Assembly (NCBI GenBank): GCA_033557465.1
Contig: CM066043.1
Span: forward strand, 83,606,662-83,670,661
Direction of reading: 5' to 3'
DNA from: Ichthyophis bannanicus
Taxonomy: Eukaryota > Chordata > Amphibia > Gymnophiona > Ichthyophiidae
Length of the DNA stretch: 64,000 nucleotides
Part shown: piece by piece, positions 11,695 through 21,742 of the stretch
Layout: every line of letters begins with the position of its first letter
Numbering within the stretch: position 1 is the stretch's first letter
Program-made: the position numbers and the translations under genes
The notes under the pieces: model-generated
Database searches by the model: none
The model's input: only the letters and a program-made list of their open reading frames with translations
What the model was told of the DNA's origin: nothing

Positions 11695-13351
11695 GGAGCA
11701 GCTTCATTTCCTTCCTACCTGGACTGTTTGACTGGATTGGCTCTGGTGCCTGCGTGCCTAGCTCCCGATTGGGTGGCAGGATTTGAGGAGGGCCATAAGA
11801 CACCGGCTCTACTGCGGGACGCGGTAGCGGTAGCGGTAGTGGGCACGTGCCCGTGGGTGCATCACCAAAGAGGCAGGTCCCGCCCCTTTGGTGCACTCGG
11901 TGCAGAGGTGTGTCCCTGTAATGGGGAAGAGAAGGAAGCACTACCCGCAACCCACACAGTTGAAGGCGGTCAAAGTAGTAGGTCCGATGGATGCCCATAT
12001 TCGTGAGGGGAATCCTCTGACCTCAGTGGGGCCGTCAACTCCTGATTCGGTGAATGTATCAACCATGAGTACTGCATCTTCTTCTCCCTCTGCTAGTGAT
12101 ATGGGTTTAGCTCAGCCCAGCCAAGAGTCTGTTGTTCTTCGTCCCGGTATGCACTCCCTCCCTGATGAAGTAGGGATGGAGGGAACTGGTTCCGCTTTAC
12201 TTCCTGATTCCTTCTTGAAACTTGATTCTGCTCCAGAAAACTTGCCACCCCCTTTCCCTTCGGTGATTTCTTTTGCCTCATTTGGTGAATCCCTGGTGCC
12301 TCTTGCTGAAGTACCTTTAAGGGATATTTGGTCAATTCTTTCGCGTATGGAATCGGTACTGGGGGTTTCTTTGCTGAAAGTAGCAACGTTCTCGACGGAA
12401 ACAGTTACAAAGTTGTCTGATCATGATGTTCGTTTGTCAGTATTGGAGAAAGTTTCTGGATCTCATGAGGATCAGTTCTCCTCTCAACAGTGTGTCCTGG
12501 CTACATTTACTCAGGATTTTCATTCATTGCATCGACAGGATGAACTGTTGGAGAATTCCTTACGTTTCAAGAACTTACGTTTATTAAATTTTCCTCAGAC
12601 TCATTATCTTTCTCCTCTAATTCTCTTTCTTTCTAATTCTCCTCTAATTCTCTATCTTAAGGAAGTTTTATTATTTAATGATGTGGATAACATTCAGGTG
12701 TCTCAAATATATTATGTTCCAAAGGGGAAAGTGGTTAAAGATTTGGAGAAAGTGGGGGAGGCACAGTATGATCAATGGGCGTCGTCCACGTTAGATATAT
12801 CTGTTTTTTTGGAGTCCTCTACTGATGATATTGTTTTAAGAGACACATTGTTAGTTACATTTGTTATGCAGTTGGATAAAGACAGAATATTGTGAACTTA
12901 TTTCCAGAGGAAAACTTAAAAATTTTGTGGTCAACCTATTCGGATATTTCCAGATGTTTCTAGGGCTACACAGGAGTGGCGTAAAGCCTTTTTAGAGGTC
13001 CGCCCTCGCGTGGTGGCTCTTGGAGCCTTATTCTATCTTAAGTTTCCTTGTAAATGTCATGTATTTTTTCAGGGTAAATGCTATGTGTTTTTTGAAGAGG
13101 ATCAGTTGTTAAATTTTCTTAAAGAAAAAGAATTAATATGTTCAATATTATATTATGCTCTTGACTATGTACATTGAGCTTGATGTTAAATTTCCAGTGC
13201 CTGTAATCTGGTTATTTTCTTTATGTATTTTAAGGAGCTTCCGCTTGATGTGGACTTTTGTTATGTATATATGCTAAATAACATTAGTGTATTTTTGTTT
13301 TTTCTTTGTAAATATGTATTGAAACCTTTAAAAATAAAAAAAAATAAAAAA
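11695..13351 (+). mobile_element. L1 ORF1-only retrocopy (HAL1-like)
   Basis: A 14-bp perfect direct repeat AAGGATTCTCTGTC lies at 11681-11694 and 13352-13365, the right copy directly following a poly(A) tail (13336-13351). Inside is a short GC-rich 5' leader, an L1-type ORF1, about 200 bp of 3' sequence and the tail. There is no ORF2. The intact TSD plus poly(A) shows this 1.66-kb unit was inserted as one piece by target-primed reverse transcription, like the half-L1 elements known in mammals. Confidence 0.8.
11921..12895 (+). CDS. L1-type ORF1 protein, C-terminal domain frameshifted off
   Basis: The ATG at 11921 (MGKRRKHYPQPTQ) opens a 324-residue frame ending TGA at 12893-12895. It has a Ser/Pro-rich N-terminal third, a predicted coiled coil (residues about 145-215, RMESVLGVSLLKV...LEKVSGSHEDQ) and an RRM-like segment opening SLRFKNLRLLNFP. 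The ORF1 C-terminal domain continues in another frame (about 12950-13150, RPRVVALGALFYLKFP and KCYVFFEEDQLLNFL). ORF1 proteins coat LINE RNA as trimers and act as nucleic-acid chaperones. Here there is no partner ORF2, so mobility would have needed proteins in trans. Confidence 0.7.
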   Translation: MGKRRKHYPQPTQLKAVKVVGPMDAHIREGNPLTSVGPSTPDSVNVSTMSTASSSPSASDMGLAQPSQESVVLRPGMHSLPDEVGMEGTGSALLPDSFLKLDSAPENLPPPFPSVISFASFGESLVPLAEVPLRDIWSILSRMESVLGVSLLKVATFSTETVTKLSDHDVRLSVLEKVSGSHEDQFSSQQCVLATFTQDFHSLHRQDELLENSLRFKNLRLLNFPQTHYLSPLILFLSNSPLILYLKEVLLFNDVDNIQVSQIYYVPKGKVVKDLEKVGEAQYDQWASSTLDISVFLESSTDDIVLRDTLLVTFVMQLDKDRIL

Positions 13352-13363
13352 AAGGATTCTCTG

Positions 13364-14274
13364 TCATGTTTACTAAAGTGTGCTAACAGCATGGAATTTA
13401 GCAATTGCCAAGCACACTGTGGTCAGCATTATCACATGCCAAAAATGTGACTACGCTAAAAATCCCATGCTAACCAAATAGTGGGGGTTCAGGAGTTAAG
13501 TCTGCATATTGCAGTTCTTTAATACACATTAACTAGCAATATTGCACTTAGCATGGGTGTACTTACTGTCACCTCAACAGGTGGCATTAAGTGCACTCGT
13601 GTTAATTGTGGAAAACTGCTTAGTAAGAACATAAGAACATAAGATATGCCATACTGGGTCAGACCAAGGTCCATCAAGCCCAGTATTCTGTTTCCAACAG
13701 TGGCCAATCTAGGTCATATGTACCTAGCAGTTTCCCCAAGGGACACAGGTTCCACAATGCTTGTATTGGTTCAAGCATTGATATCCTGGGTCCCTTCTTA
13801 ATAATGGTTTATGGAGCTTTCCTCCAGGAACTTGTCCAAACCTTTTTTAAACCCAGCTACACTAACAGCCTTTACTACATCCTCTGGTAACAAATTCCAG
13901 AGTTTGATTACACGTTGAGTGAAAAAATATTTTCTTTTATTAGTCTTAAATAGTTTACCCTGTAGCTTCATTGTATGTCCCCTAGTCTTTCTATATTCTG
14001 ATAAGGTAAACAATCGATCTACGTTTACCCGTTCCACTCCGTTCATTAATTTATAGACTTCTATCATATCTCCCCTCAGCCGTCTCTTTTCCAGGTTAAA
14101 GAGCCCTAACCTTTTTAGCCTTTCTTCATAGGAGTATCCTTCCATTATAGTGCAGAGGTAGCATGGAACTACATGGGGTAAGCTGGGCACACCGCCATGT
14201 GTTAGCGCAGGCCCAATGCCACCAAGTTTTGGGGCTTAACACTCGATGCATTGTTGCATTTTAATAAACGTGTC
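13364..14274. mobile_element. MITE with ACTAAAG-type ends, split by CR1
   Basis: The left end TGTTTACTAAAGTGTGCTAAC (13367) and the right end, whose reverse complement reads ACGTTTATTAAAATGCAACAATGC (ending about 14272), are inverted repeats. The internal block ATTGCACTTAGCATGGGTGTACTTACTGTCACC recurs at 27232-27330. A CR1 3' end occupies 13625-14144 between the two halves. The superfamily is uncertain. Confidence 0.5.
13625..14144 (-). pseudogene. CR1 LINE 3' end, 5'-truncated
   Basis: The minus strand encodes the last roughly 115 residues of CR1 RT ([20 protein letters not shown] ... ending LEESSINHY at 13798) and the 3' UTR, ending in the 8-bp repeats CTTATGTT at 13625-13643. It is almost identical to 55775-56294; I could see only about five substitutions over roughly 520 bases, so both copies are young. 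Confidence 0.85.
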
Positions 14275-15774
14275 CCATAGTGTTCTGTCCTCACCTGTCC
14301 CATCAGGATGCAGCCCCATGCATCCCAGATTCATTTTGCAAAGACGTACTTCCTTACCTTACTTCTGAGTCTAACCACCTCCAGGCTCAGATTATATGAG
14401 CCTTATTTCTAAATCTTCATTTCAATCAAAAATGCTCAATTCAATCAGAGTGCAACCTAGTTAGCTTGGAAAGGTCTTTCTACTAGAGTTTATTGATCTT
14501 GTGCTAGCAGCAGCATAGTACTTTCGTCAGAGAACCCCCACCTTGTCAAGAAATGGAGCAGCTTTGTGACATCACTGATTGCCCTTTTGCTGTACTAAAC
14601 AGCTGCTCTGGTAAGAGTGAGGAGCCGTCTTTCTCATAATTCAGCTTGTCACAATCCACTTAGATCTATCATTCAGCCAAATAAATAGTTTTATCTACTT
14701 GAACAATGAGTCACCTTGAATTTTCAGCACTGTGTTCTCTTAAATCTCATTGGAAAGGTTTGTACTTTTCAGCATCTTTTGTGCTTTGTCCTACTAAGGA
14801 TCTCCTGGTGTCTGATATCATTGGTCTATTGTTTCTAATGTTTTCCTTTTTTAGGTTGATTTTACATTTCCTGCAGATGTGTTTTCGTAGTGCCTCTGAT
14901 CTGCTATGTACAGTAACTAAACCCCAGCTGCATACAGTGATTGGTGTTTCGTACTGTAAAATGCCCAGGGCAGAAGGGTAAAAGCAGGAGGGAATTTAAT
15001 GGTGGAAACATAGTTTCCTAGCAAATGAAACTTTCCTTCCAATACCTTCTTAGGCCTCAAGTTCACCATGTCATGAACATTGGTTTATATTTATTAAGAT
15101 TTTCTCCAACTGTGGAAACTAGTTTGGCTGAATGCCTGGTGGAAAGAGGGATTGCAGTGGATAAGAAACATATCTTTATGAACATCAATGCAGGAGAACA
15201 TAACATATCAAAGCATGATAAGACACCTGTACAAAATTGTACTTAACTCATTAGATCATCCATAAAAGTGTGATGAAACAGGCATATTTAATATCAATAA
15301 TATATCACCAGCAATATAAGTAATTGGCCAATCATTGCAGATTTTTGTGTCTGGAAGAATCTGAGACCCTCTTTCTATATCATGTTCTGAAATATTGTCT
15401 CCCACACAGAATAGTTTTCCCACAATCTGAACAGTTTGACACTTAAATTGTTTTATTAGCTAAACTGGTAGGTGTTGTCAGTCAGGAATGTGATGATAAA
15501 AGAGATGCCATCTCATGTAGGTTAGGCTTCCTATGCTATTCCATCATTCCACAACTGTGATTTATTTCTTATACCAGAAAAGGTATCACTTAGGGCAGGC
15601 AGTGAGGGTTTTTTTTTTTTTTTAGCAAATATGATTTCCTCTGTCATGCTGCTCGATGCTAAAATCATGGGGAAAGTAAGTTTTGCTGTAGTTGACTTGT
15701 TTGAAATATGGCTCATTTGAAACAATATCCTAGGAATTGGGTAGGTTTTCTATCATGGTTGCATTTGCACATTT
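14275..15774. other. No gene or recognised repeat
   Basis: Only short frames without recognisable motifs. A T-run lies at 15609-15624. Confidence 0.5.
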
Positions 15775-15851
15775 GGAGGGTAATTTTATAAGGGGCCTAT
15801 GTAGGTGCTATTTTATAAAGACAAGTAGGCATCTACTACTAGTATATGAGG
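15775..15851. repeat. MITE fragment (TAATTTTATAA-type end), interrupted by the hAT-like element
   Basis: GGAGGGTAATTTTATAAGG (15775) followed by GTGCTATTTTATAAAGACAAGTAGG resembles 55110-55190 (GATAATTTTATAAC ... CTATTTTATAAAGAGACATAGG) and the reversed end at 26168-26187. The hAT-like element at 15852 inserted into it; 17763-17880 probably holds the other half, ending ATTTTATAGCC. Confidence 0.4.
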
Positions 15852-16584
15852 TAGGGTTGCCAACTTTTTCACCGAGAAAAACCCGACACCTGTGGCTCGC
15901 CATGCTCCACCCATTCTCCGCCCCTAGTCCCACCCCTGCCCCGCCCCCAGTCCCACCCACAAAAATTACCGAGGATACGTGTAGGCTAACTTCCTTGGTC
16001 AGATAATAATTAAACTGGGAACCCCAAAATCCAAACATGAAATGTACAACACTGGAGAAATAAAACTATAAAGTAATTTCCTCTTGCACTAAACAAAAAC
16101 GCAAAGATGTTAGCAATACACACTTCCCAGACCAGACATATTCCAGTTAATAAATTCAAAATAAAAAGTATTTTTCTACCTTCTGTTTGGGCGTTTTATT
16201 TTTCAGTTGCAATTGCTCCAGTCACTTTCTTCTGGTTTCTTCGTGTCTTCTGCGAGCTATCCATTTGTCCTTTCTTCTCTTTCAGATGTTTTCCATTCTC
16301 TCTCTATTTCTGCTTTAACATACTGATTGTTTCCCTTTTGCTCTTTCCCCCAATTCTTTCCTTATTCCTTTATCATCCGTTTAAATTTCACCCTTCCATT
16401 CTCAAGCCCCTCTTACTCTCCCAATACCGGCCCATCATAGACTTTTCTTCCACACAAAATATTTTTTCCCCTCTCTATTCTCATTCCCCATCCATTCTAG
16501 TCCTCCCCCCAAATCAGTTCCCTTATAGTTCTAGACCCACCCAGCATCCATTCCCTTCTAGTCCCATTCTCCCATGCCCCACAT

Positions 16585-17303
16585 CAGCCCATTTCCAGTC
16601 CTATTCCAGCTCTTCATCAGCCCATTTCCAGTGCTAGCCCTCACATCACAGGCCATTTCCAGTCCTAGCTCCCCCCCCCCAATCACAGCCCATTTCCAGT
16701 CCAAGTCCCCCATCACAGCCTATTTCCAGTCCTAGGCCCCCCCACCATCACATCCCATTTGCAGTCCGAGTCCCCCCGCACCATCACAGCCCATTTGCAG
16801 TCCTAGCCCCCCTAATCACAGCCTATTTCCAGTCCAAGATCCCCCTTCCTCCACCATAGCCCATTTCCAGTCCAAGTTCCCCCCCCCCCCATAGCCCTTT
16901 TCCAGTCCAGGTCCCCTCCACCCCATCTCAATCCATTTCCAGTCCATGTCCCCCCCCCCATAACCCTTTTACAGTCCAGGTCCCCCCCCCCATCACAGCC
17001 TATTTCGTCCAAGTTCCCCCCCCCCCCCATAGCCCTTTTCTGGTCCAGGTCCCCTCCACCCCCATCACAACCCATTTCCAGTCCATGTGCCCCCCCCCCT
17101 TAGCCCTTTTACAGTCCAGGTCCCCCCCTTTAGCCCTTTTCCAGTCCAAGTCCCCCCCCCTTAGCCCTTTTCCAGTCCAAGTCCCCCCCTTTAGCCCTTT
17201 TCCAGTCCAAGTCCCCCCCTTAGCCCTTTTCCAGTCCAAGTCCCCCCCCCCCTTAGCCCTTTTCCAGTCCAGGTCCCCCCATCACAGCCCATGCAGTCCT
17301 TGC
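16585..17303. repeat. C-rich minisatellite, unit about 30 bp
   Basis: Roughly two dozen tandem units of the form AGCCC(A/T)TTTCCAGTCC followed by A(A/G)GT and a C-run, often with CATCAC at the joint. Unit length varies with the C-run. It produces repetitive spurious frames on the minus strand that are not genes. Confidence 0.85.
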
Positions 17304-17340
17304 CCCCCCCCCCCCCGGACCAGCATCGTGGCTGTCTGAG

Positions 17341-17604
17341 GCTTCAGAGGGAGCCGGGGAAGCCCGCGCGAGGCCCCGGCTCCCTCTGAACAGCCACCAG
17401 CGTGAAGAGCCTTTACCTTCACGCTGGCGTCTGTTCCTGTGAAGCCGCGAATGCTGGGAAAGGTTAAAGGGCAACCTTTAACCTTTCCCAGCATTCGCGG
17501 CTTCACAGGAACAGCCGCCAGCGTGAAGGTAAAGGCTCTTCACGCTGGTGGCTGTTCAGAGGGAGCCGGGGCCTCGCGCGGGCTTCCCCGGCTCCCTCTG
17601 AAGC
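17341..17604. repeat. Nearly perfect 264-bp palindrome
   Basis: Two 130-bp arms (17341-17470 and 17475-17604) are exact reverse complements except for one position (T in CTGGCGTCTG against the expected G), around a four-base centre GCAA (17471-17474). Each arm itself contains two hairpins: 17343-17359/17374-17390 (TTCAGAGGGAGCCGGGG and complement) and 17397-17407/17417-17427 (CCAGCGTGAAG and complement). It can fold as one long stem or as a branched cruciform. Confidence 0.95.
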
Positions 17605-17608
17605 AGAG

Positions 17609-17672
17609 AAAAGCCGGTTTTTTGGCTCAGGCCGCTCCCGATCTTGCGGCCAGAGCAAAAAAACCGGCTTTT
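17609..17672. repeat. 20-bp-arm hairpin in hAT-like right end
   Basis: Arms 17609-17628 (AAAAGCCGGTTTTTTGGCTC) and 17653-17672 pair at 19 of 20 positions. A further short inverted repeat around CCTGGCCG...CGGCCAGG follows at about 17706-17730, so the whole right end is stacked hairpins. Confidence 0.8.
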
Positions 17673-17984
17673 AAAGGGCCGGTTTTGCCTCTGCGCCGGC
17701 AGCCGGCCTGGCCGTGGAAAAACCGGCCAGGCCGGCTGAAAACCGGCCAGTTGGCAACCCTAATATGAGGCAGAGAACATATCTTGAATGAAGACACTAA
17801 CGCCTGCTAGTGAGCAAGTATAAATGACCACATGCATTTTACACATGTACGTGTGTAGATTAAAGTATTTTATAGCCTATCGGGATCATTTTGAAAGCCC
17901 TCTTTGTGTTTTGGACATCTGAACATGAACATAGACAAGTCCAAGCACAGAAATTATTCCAGACCCATGAAGCAGTGGGTACAC

Positions 17985-18080
17985 CCCTAAAACATTGGCG
18001 TGCGGAGGGGTGAATGCACGGAGCGGCAGGTGCACCATATTCTTGCCATATTGGTCTTTATCTGTTGTCATATACTATGG
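17985..18080 (+). repeat. CR1-type 3' end fragment
   Basis: GCACGGAGCGGCAGGTGCACC...GGTCTTTATCTGTTGTCATATACTATG matches the 3' end of the CR1 copy at 43920-44020 (CAGAGAGCGACAGGTGCACC ... GGTCTTTATCTGCCGTCATTTACTATG). Confidence 0.6.
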
Positions 18081-18286
18081 GAGTCATTCTGAACAGCGAA
18101 TAGCGGGGATGTACGTCCATTTTGGATGTAAGGTCCCTGCTATTTGCAAGGACTCGGTTCTGCCCCTAAAGCTCCCCTCCCATACAAGGCCTTTGTGTGG
18201 GAAGCTCTGAACGGGGGCAGGAGGGAGTGGGCAGAGTGGGGCAAGGTGCAGAACCCAGACGTACCGGGCCTATTCTGGTCACAACA

Positions 18287-18440
18287 CTTTCTCCAGGACC
18301 AAGCAGGAAGTCAGTCCTCACTTATGGGTGACATCGGCGCCGATGGAGCCCCCGTGCGGAGTATTTCCCCAGCTTTCTATGAAAGCCTTTGGGAATGGCC
18401 TAAAGGTGCCATCTTGCTCAGTCTCTCTTTTTCCGTGGAG
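18287..18440 (+). repeat. DIRS left terminal repeat
   Basis: Begins CTTTCTCCAGGACCAAGCAGG and runs through GACATCGGCGCCGATGG to TGCCATCTTGCTCAGTC. Its reverse complement occurs at the right end (23903-24060), and its first 45 bases are exactly complementary to 23709-23750. Confidence 0.9.
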
Positions 18441-18674
18441 CCCTTTGGACGTTCGTCCTAGTCACCCGGGAAAAGTTGATTTTTTTTTTTAAGATTTCTT
18501 CACTTTTTCTTCGAGTTCGACGCCGGTTCCCCTTCCCGCCGGGTTCGGTACACCGGTATCGAGCCTGTTCTCTATTTTTCGGTTTTTGCCCTTCGTGGCT
18601 GGTGTTCACGCCCTTTTTTCTGTTTTTCCCTGGAAGGCCGGTCTTTTGACCTCGCGGGGGCCCTTTTTCCCCCG

Positions 18675-20336
18675 ATGGCTTCCAGTGGTTTCAAGAAGTG
18701 TGATCGGTGCAAGAAACAAATGTCTCTCACCAACACACACAACTGCTGCCTTCGGTGCTTCGGCCCAGATCATGACCCCATGATCATGATCTGTGGCCCC
18801 CAGATCATGATCTGTGGCCCATGTGGTAAAATGTCCACCAAGGCACTTCGAAGCCATCAGCATCAGAAGGAAAGTATTTTTTTGGATTCTGCCTCCGGCC
18901 GGGCCCGAACCTCGTCTGAGGCCTCGATGTCTCGGGCGTCTGATCCCGAGCATCGCCGGGGTTCCTCGGACAGGGGGTCCCCTGACCGGGAACGCAAGAG
19001 GAAGAAACGGCTCACGAGGGCGGCGTCAGAGGAGGTCCCTGGTTCCTCGAGGGCCAGGTCTAAGACCCCCGACTGCCGTCCCGGGCCTTTGGAGCAGGAG
19101 AAGCCATCCAAAGTACCTCGTGTAGAGCCGGAGACTGTCGGACACGTAAGTCCTGTAGTCCTCGTGGACTCTCCTCCGAGGGAGCCGACGTCGGGCCTGG
19201 CGCTGCCGGGGCCCGAGTCGGTAGCTGCTGAATCTCCTGAGCTTGGACTCAGGCTGACAGCCTTGGAGTGCAGATTGTCTGTCTTCATGGAGCAGCAGCG
19301 GGTACTGATGGCCAGCCTCGCTGGTGCATCTGCCCCGACCACCGGGACATCGACGTCGAAGTCCACCCCGGAGACTGAGCCGATACTCGAGACCATGAAG
19401 GCTCGAGGTCGTCCTCGGTCAAGGTCTCCCTCGACCTCCCGCTCGGAACCGAGGGCGTTGATGCCGGTGCCTTCGGTGTCGGGGCGGGTGCCACCTCGAC
19501 CTGCGCAGTCGGAGCCCCTCGACGACTCTTCCAATGAGTCAGCCTGGGCGACGGAGGATGAGGCGTCCCCCGATACCTTCCGGACTCAGTGCGTCCTGTC
19601 GGACTCACCGCAGTCCGAGCCCCGGAGTAGGTCCCCTCTGGAGGACACCCGGTTCTCGGAGTTCGTGCGGGACATGGCCAAGGCCTTGGCGATTCCCGCC
19701 GACCCCGAGGAGGAGCCTCGAGCCGAGGAGCTCGAGGCCCTCGAGTATGACTCTCTTCCGAAGGAGGCCTTTACTGTGCAGGTTCCTCCGATGCTGGAAC
19801 GGCTTCTCTTCCGGATGTGGGAGGCACCGGCCTTGGCGCCGGTCTTGAGCAAGCGGGTCGATTCCATTTATCGACTCTGTAAGAACCCTGGCTTCCAAAA
19901 GGCGCAGCTGCCGCACCATTCCATGGTGGTGGAATTGGCCATGCATCGACTGAAAAGCCAGAAGATGCACTCTGTGGTACCCCCCGGTAGGGAGGCCCAG
20001 AGCCTGGATGCTTTCGGCAGAAAGTGTTTCCAGGGCTCGATGCTTGCTTGCCGTGTCCAGTCATACCAGCTGTACATGGGCATGTTTCTCCGAGACCTGG
20101 CAAAGGAGCTTGCCGGCTTCTCTGCTGGTCTCTCAGGGGAACCTTTGCAGAGGTTCCAGTCTTTGTCTTCAGGAATACGGGACTGTTCCAAATTCATGTC
20201 CCGAGCGGCCTACGATGGCTTCGAGGCTTCGGCTCGTGTGGCGGCCACCGGCTTCGCGGCCCGACGCCAGGCATGGCTGCAGTCATCGGACCTCGAGCCT
20301 TGGGTTCAGGACAAGTTGGTCGATGTCCCTTGCTAA
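18675..20336 (+). CDS. gag: DIRS gag-like protein, ended by a premature stop
   Basis: The 553-residue frame starts MASSGFKKCDRCKKQM. A zinc-finger-like Cys/His cluster covers residues 9-50 (CDRCKK ... CCLRCFG ... CGPCG), then comes a basic Ser/Arg-rich region (75-290) and a conserved C-terminal domain (about 330-550) containing PPMLERLLFRMWEAPALAP. The TAA at 20334-20336 falls in a block where the same frame continues GENLFGKPMAEKAAELK to 20576, so it is probably a nonsense mutation of a longer gag. DIRS gag is presumed to package RNA. A 21-bp tandem duplication alters the last zinc pair. Confidence 0.85.
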   Translation: MASSGFKKCDRCKKQMSLTNTHNCCLRCFGPDHDPMIMICGPQIMICGPCGKMSTKALRSHQHQKESIFLDSASGRARTSSEASMSRASDPEHRRGSSDRGSPDRERKRKKRLTRAASEEVPGSSRARSKTPDCRPGPLEQEKPSKVPRVEPETVGHVSPVVLVDSPPREPTSGLALPGPESVAAESPELGLRLTALECRLSVFMEQQRVLMASLAGASAPTTGTSTSKSTPETEPILETMKARGRPRSRSPSTSRSEPRALMPVPSVSGRVPPRPAQSEPLDDSSNESAWATEDEASPDTFRTQCVLSDSPQSEPRSRSPLEDTRFSEFVRDMAKALAIPADPEEEPRAEELEALEYDSLPKEAFTVQVPPMLERLLFRMWEAPALAPVLSKRVDSIYRLCKNPGFQKAQLPHHSMVVELAMHRLKSQKMHSVVPPGREAQSLDAFGRKCFQGSMLACRVQSYQLYMGMFLRDLAKELAGFSAGLSGEPLQRFQSLSSGIRDCSKFMSRAAYDGFEASARVAATGFAARRQAWLQSSDLEPWVQDKLVDVPC

Positions 20337-20563
20337 GGTGAGAACCTTTTTGGCAAACCCATGGCTGAGAAGGCCGCTGAGCTCAAGACCGAGCACCTGA
20401 CCAGGACTAGGCTGTCCAGAAAGACTTCTGCCCCTTCTCACAAAAAGAAGGGCTCGGGTAAAAAGTCCTTCTACCCGAGAAAGGTGTCTGCCTTACAAAC
20501 CTTTCCTTCAATACCAGGCCTCCCCAGTTCCCCCTCAGGGGCAGCAGGCCAAGGGGCAGGGAC

Positions 20564-21742
20564 ATGGGCCCTGTAGGCAGAAGACCACCAAGCCTCCGGC
20601 TCCTGCTCCTACCCAGCAGGGAGGGGGTTTTTGACTCCCATGGCATAGCCTCTCCGTCCCTGCTGTCCCATTCCTGCACAGAAGATCGCTTAGCCTTGTT
20701 TGCCCACCGGTGGCCACCCATTACAGGGGATGCGTGGGTTTTAAGCATCATTCACCAAGGCTATATGCTTCATTTCTAACAACTACCTCCTGTCTACTTT
20801 CCAGGAGAGCCTCTGAGACCTCTCCTGCACACCACCCTCCTCCTCCAAGAACTTCAGGGGCTGCTTCTGGACAAGGCGGTGGAGCCGGTACCTCCTCGCC
20901 TACAAAGGCACGGGTTCTACTCCAGGTATTTTCTGGTGCCAAAGAAGACAGGAGGCCTAAGGCCTATCATAGACCTCAGAAACCTCAATAAGTTCTTGGA
21001 GAAAGAGAAGTTCAAGATGCTTACTCTTGGAACACTTCTGCCCTACCTCCAGCAGGGAGATTGGCTATGCTCCTTAGATCTAAAGGATGTGTACACTCAC
21101 ATCCTCATTCATCCAGACCACAGAAAGTACCTCAGGTTTGTGGTAGGAGGAAACCATTACTAGTACAGGGTACTGCCTTTTGGCCTAACTTCCGCCCCAT
21201 GGGTCTTTACAAAGTGCCTAGCTGTGGTGGCAGCCTACTTGAGGACTCAAGGGATATTTGTCTTCCCCTATCTGGACGACTGGCTCATCCGAGGTCAAAC
21301 CTACCAGGAGGCCAGGCAGGCCACCTTCAGGACTGTCACACTCCTTCAAGACCTAGGCTTTGTCATAAACTTCGCAAAGTCCACTTTGCTCCCCTCCCAG
21401 AACCTCGAATTCATAGGAGCACGGCTAGACTCTCTGCAAGCACGGGCTTACTTGCCAGAGGACAGAGCTCAAAGGCTCATGGAGTTGGCATCCCGGTTTC
21501 TCAGTCTGCCGAGGGTTCCTGCCAGGCTCTGTCTGCAGCTCCTGGGACACATGGCATCGACTGTGCAGGTGACCCTCAATGCCCGCCTCCACATGAGGCC
21601 TGCACAGTGGTGCCTCAGAACTCAGTGGAAGCAGGCCACAGGGAGCCTAGCAGACAAAGTGAGGGTATCCAAACCTTTCCTGGATTCTCTTCAGTGGTGG
21701 CTGCACTCCCCAACTTGCTGCAGGGGGTGCCTTTTCAGGTAG
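20564..21742 (+). pseudogene. DIRS reverse transcriptase, two in-frame stops
   Basis: One frame reads through a DIRS RT with stops at 20777-20779 (TAA) and 21161-21163 (TAG). Visible motifs are FYSRYFLVPKKTGGLRPIID at about 20909-20970, SLDLKDVYTHI near 21076 (first catalytic Asp), LPFGLTSAPWVF near 21176, YLDDW at 21269-21283 (the catalytic Asp pair), and LEFIGARLDS and LQLLGHMAS in the thumb. The frame ends just before RNase H, which lies one frame away. Reverse transcriptase copies the element RNA into DNA. Confidence 0.9.

Larger units (their letters stand above)
15852..17762. mobile_element. Non-autonomous hAT-like transposon with minisatellite and palindrome
   Basis: Perfect 14-bp terminal inverted repeats TAGGGTTGCCAACT (15852-15865) and AGTTGGCAACCCTA (17749-17762) are flanked by a perfect 8-bp duplication ATATGAGG (15844-15851, 17763-17770), the hAT signature. 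No transposase is encoded. The left part holds short frames of no recognisable kind, the middle a C-rich minisatellite (16585-17303), and the right a 264-bp palindrome plus two smaller hairpins. Confidence 0.8.

Noticed and set aside
16812..17239. Minus-strand frames of repeated Trp/Lys/Gly peptides
   Set aside because: They are translations of the C-rich minisatellite; repeat units, no start context and no known protein.
16585..17303. Regular repeats that could suggest a CRISPR array
   Set aside because: Units are contiguous without unique spacers and the context is eukaryotic.
18863..19534. 223-codon minus-strand frame
   Set aside because: Antisense shadow of the GC-rich DIRS gag frame, with no motif of its own.
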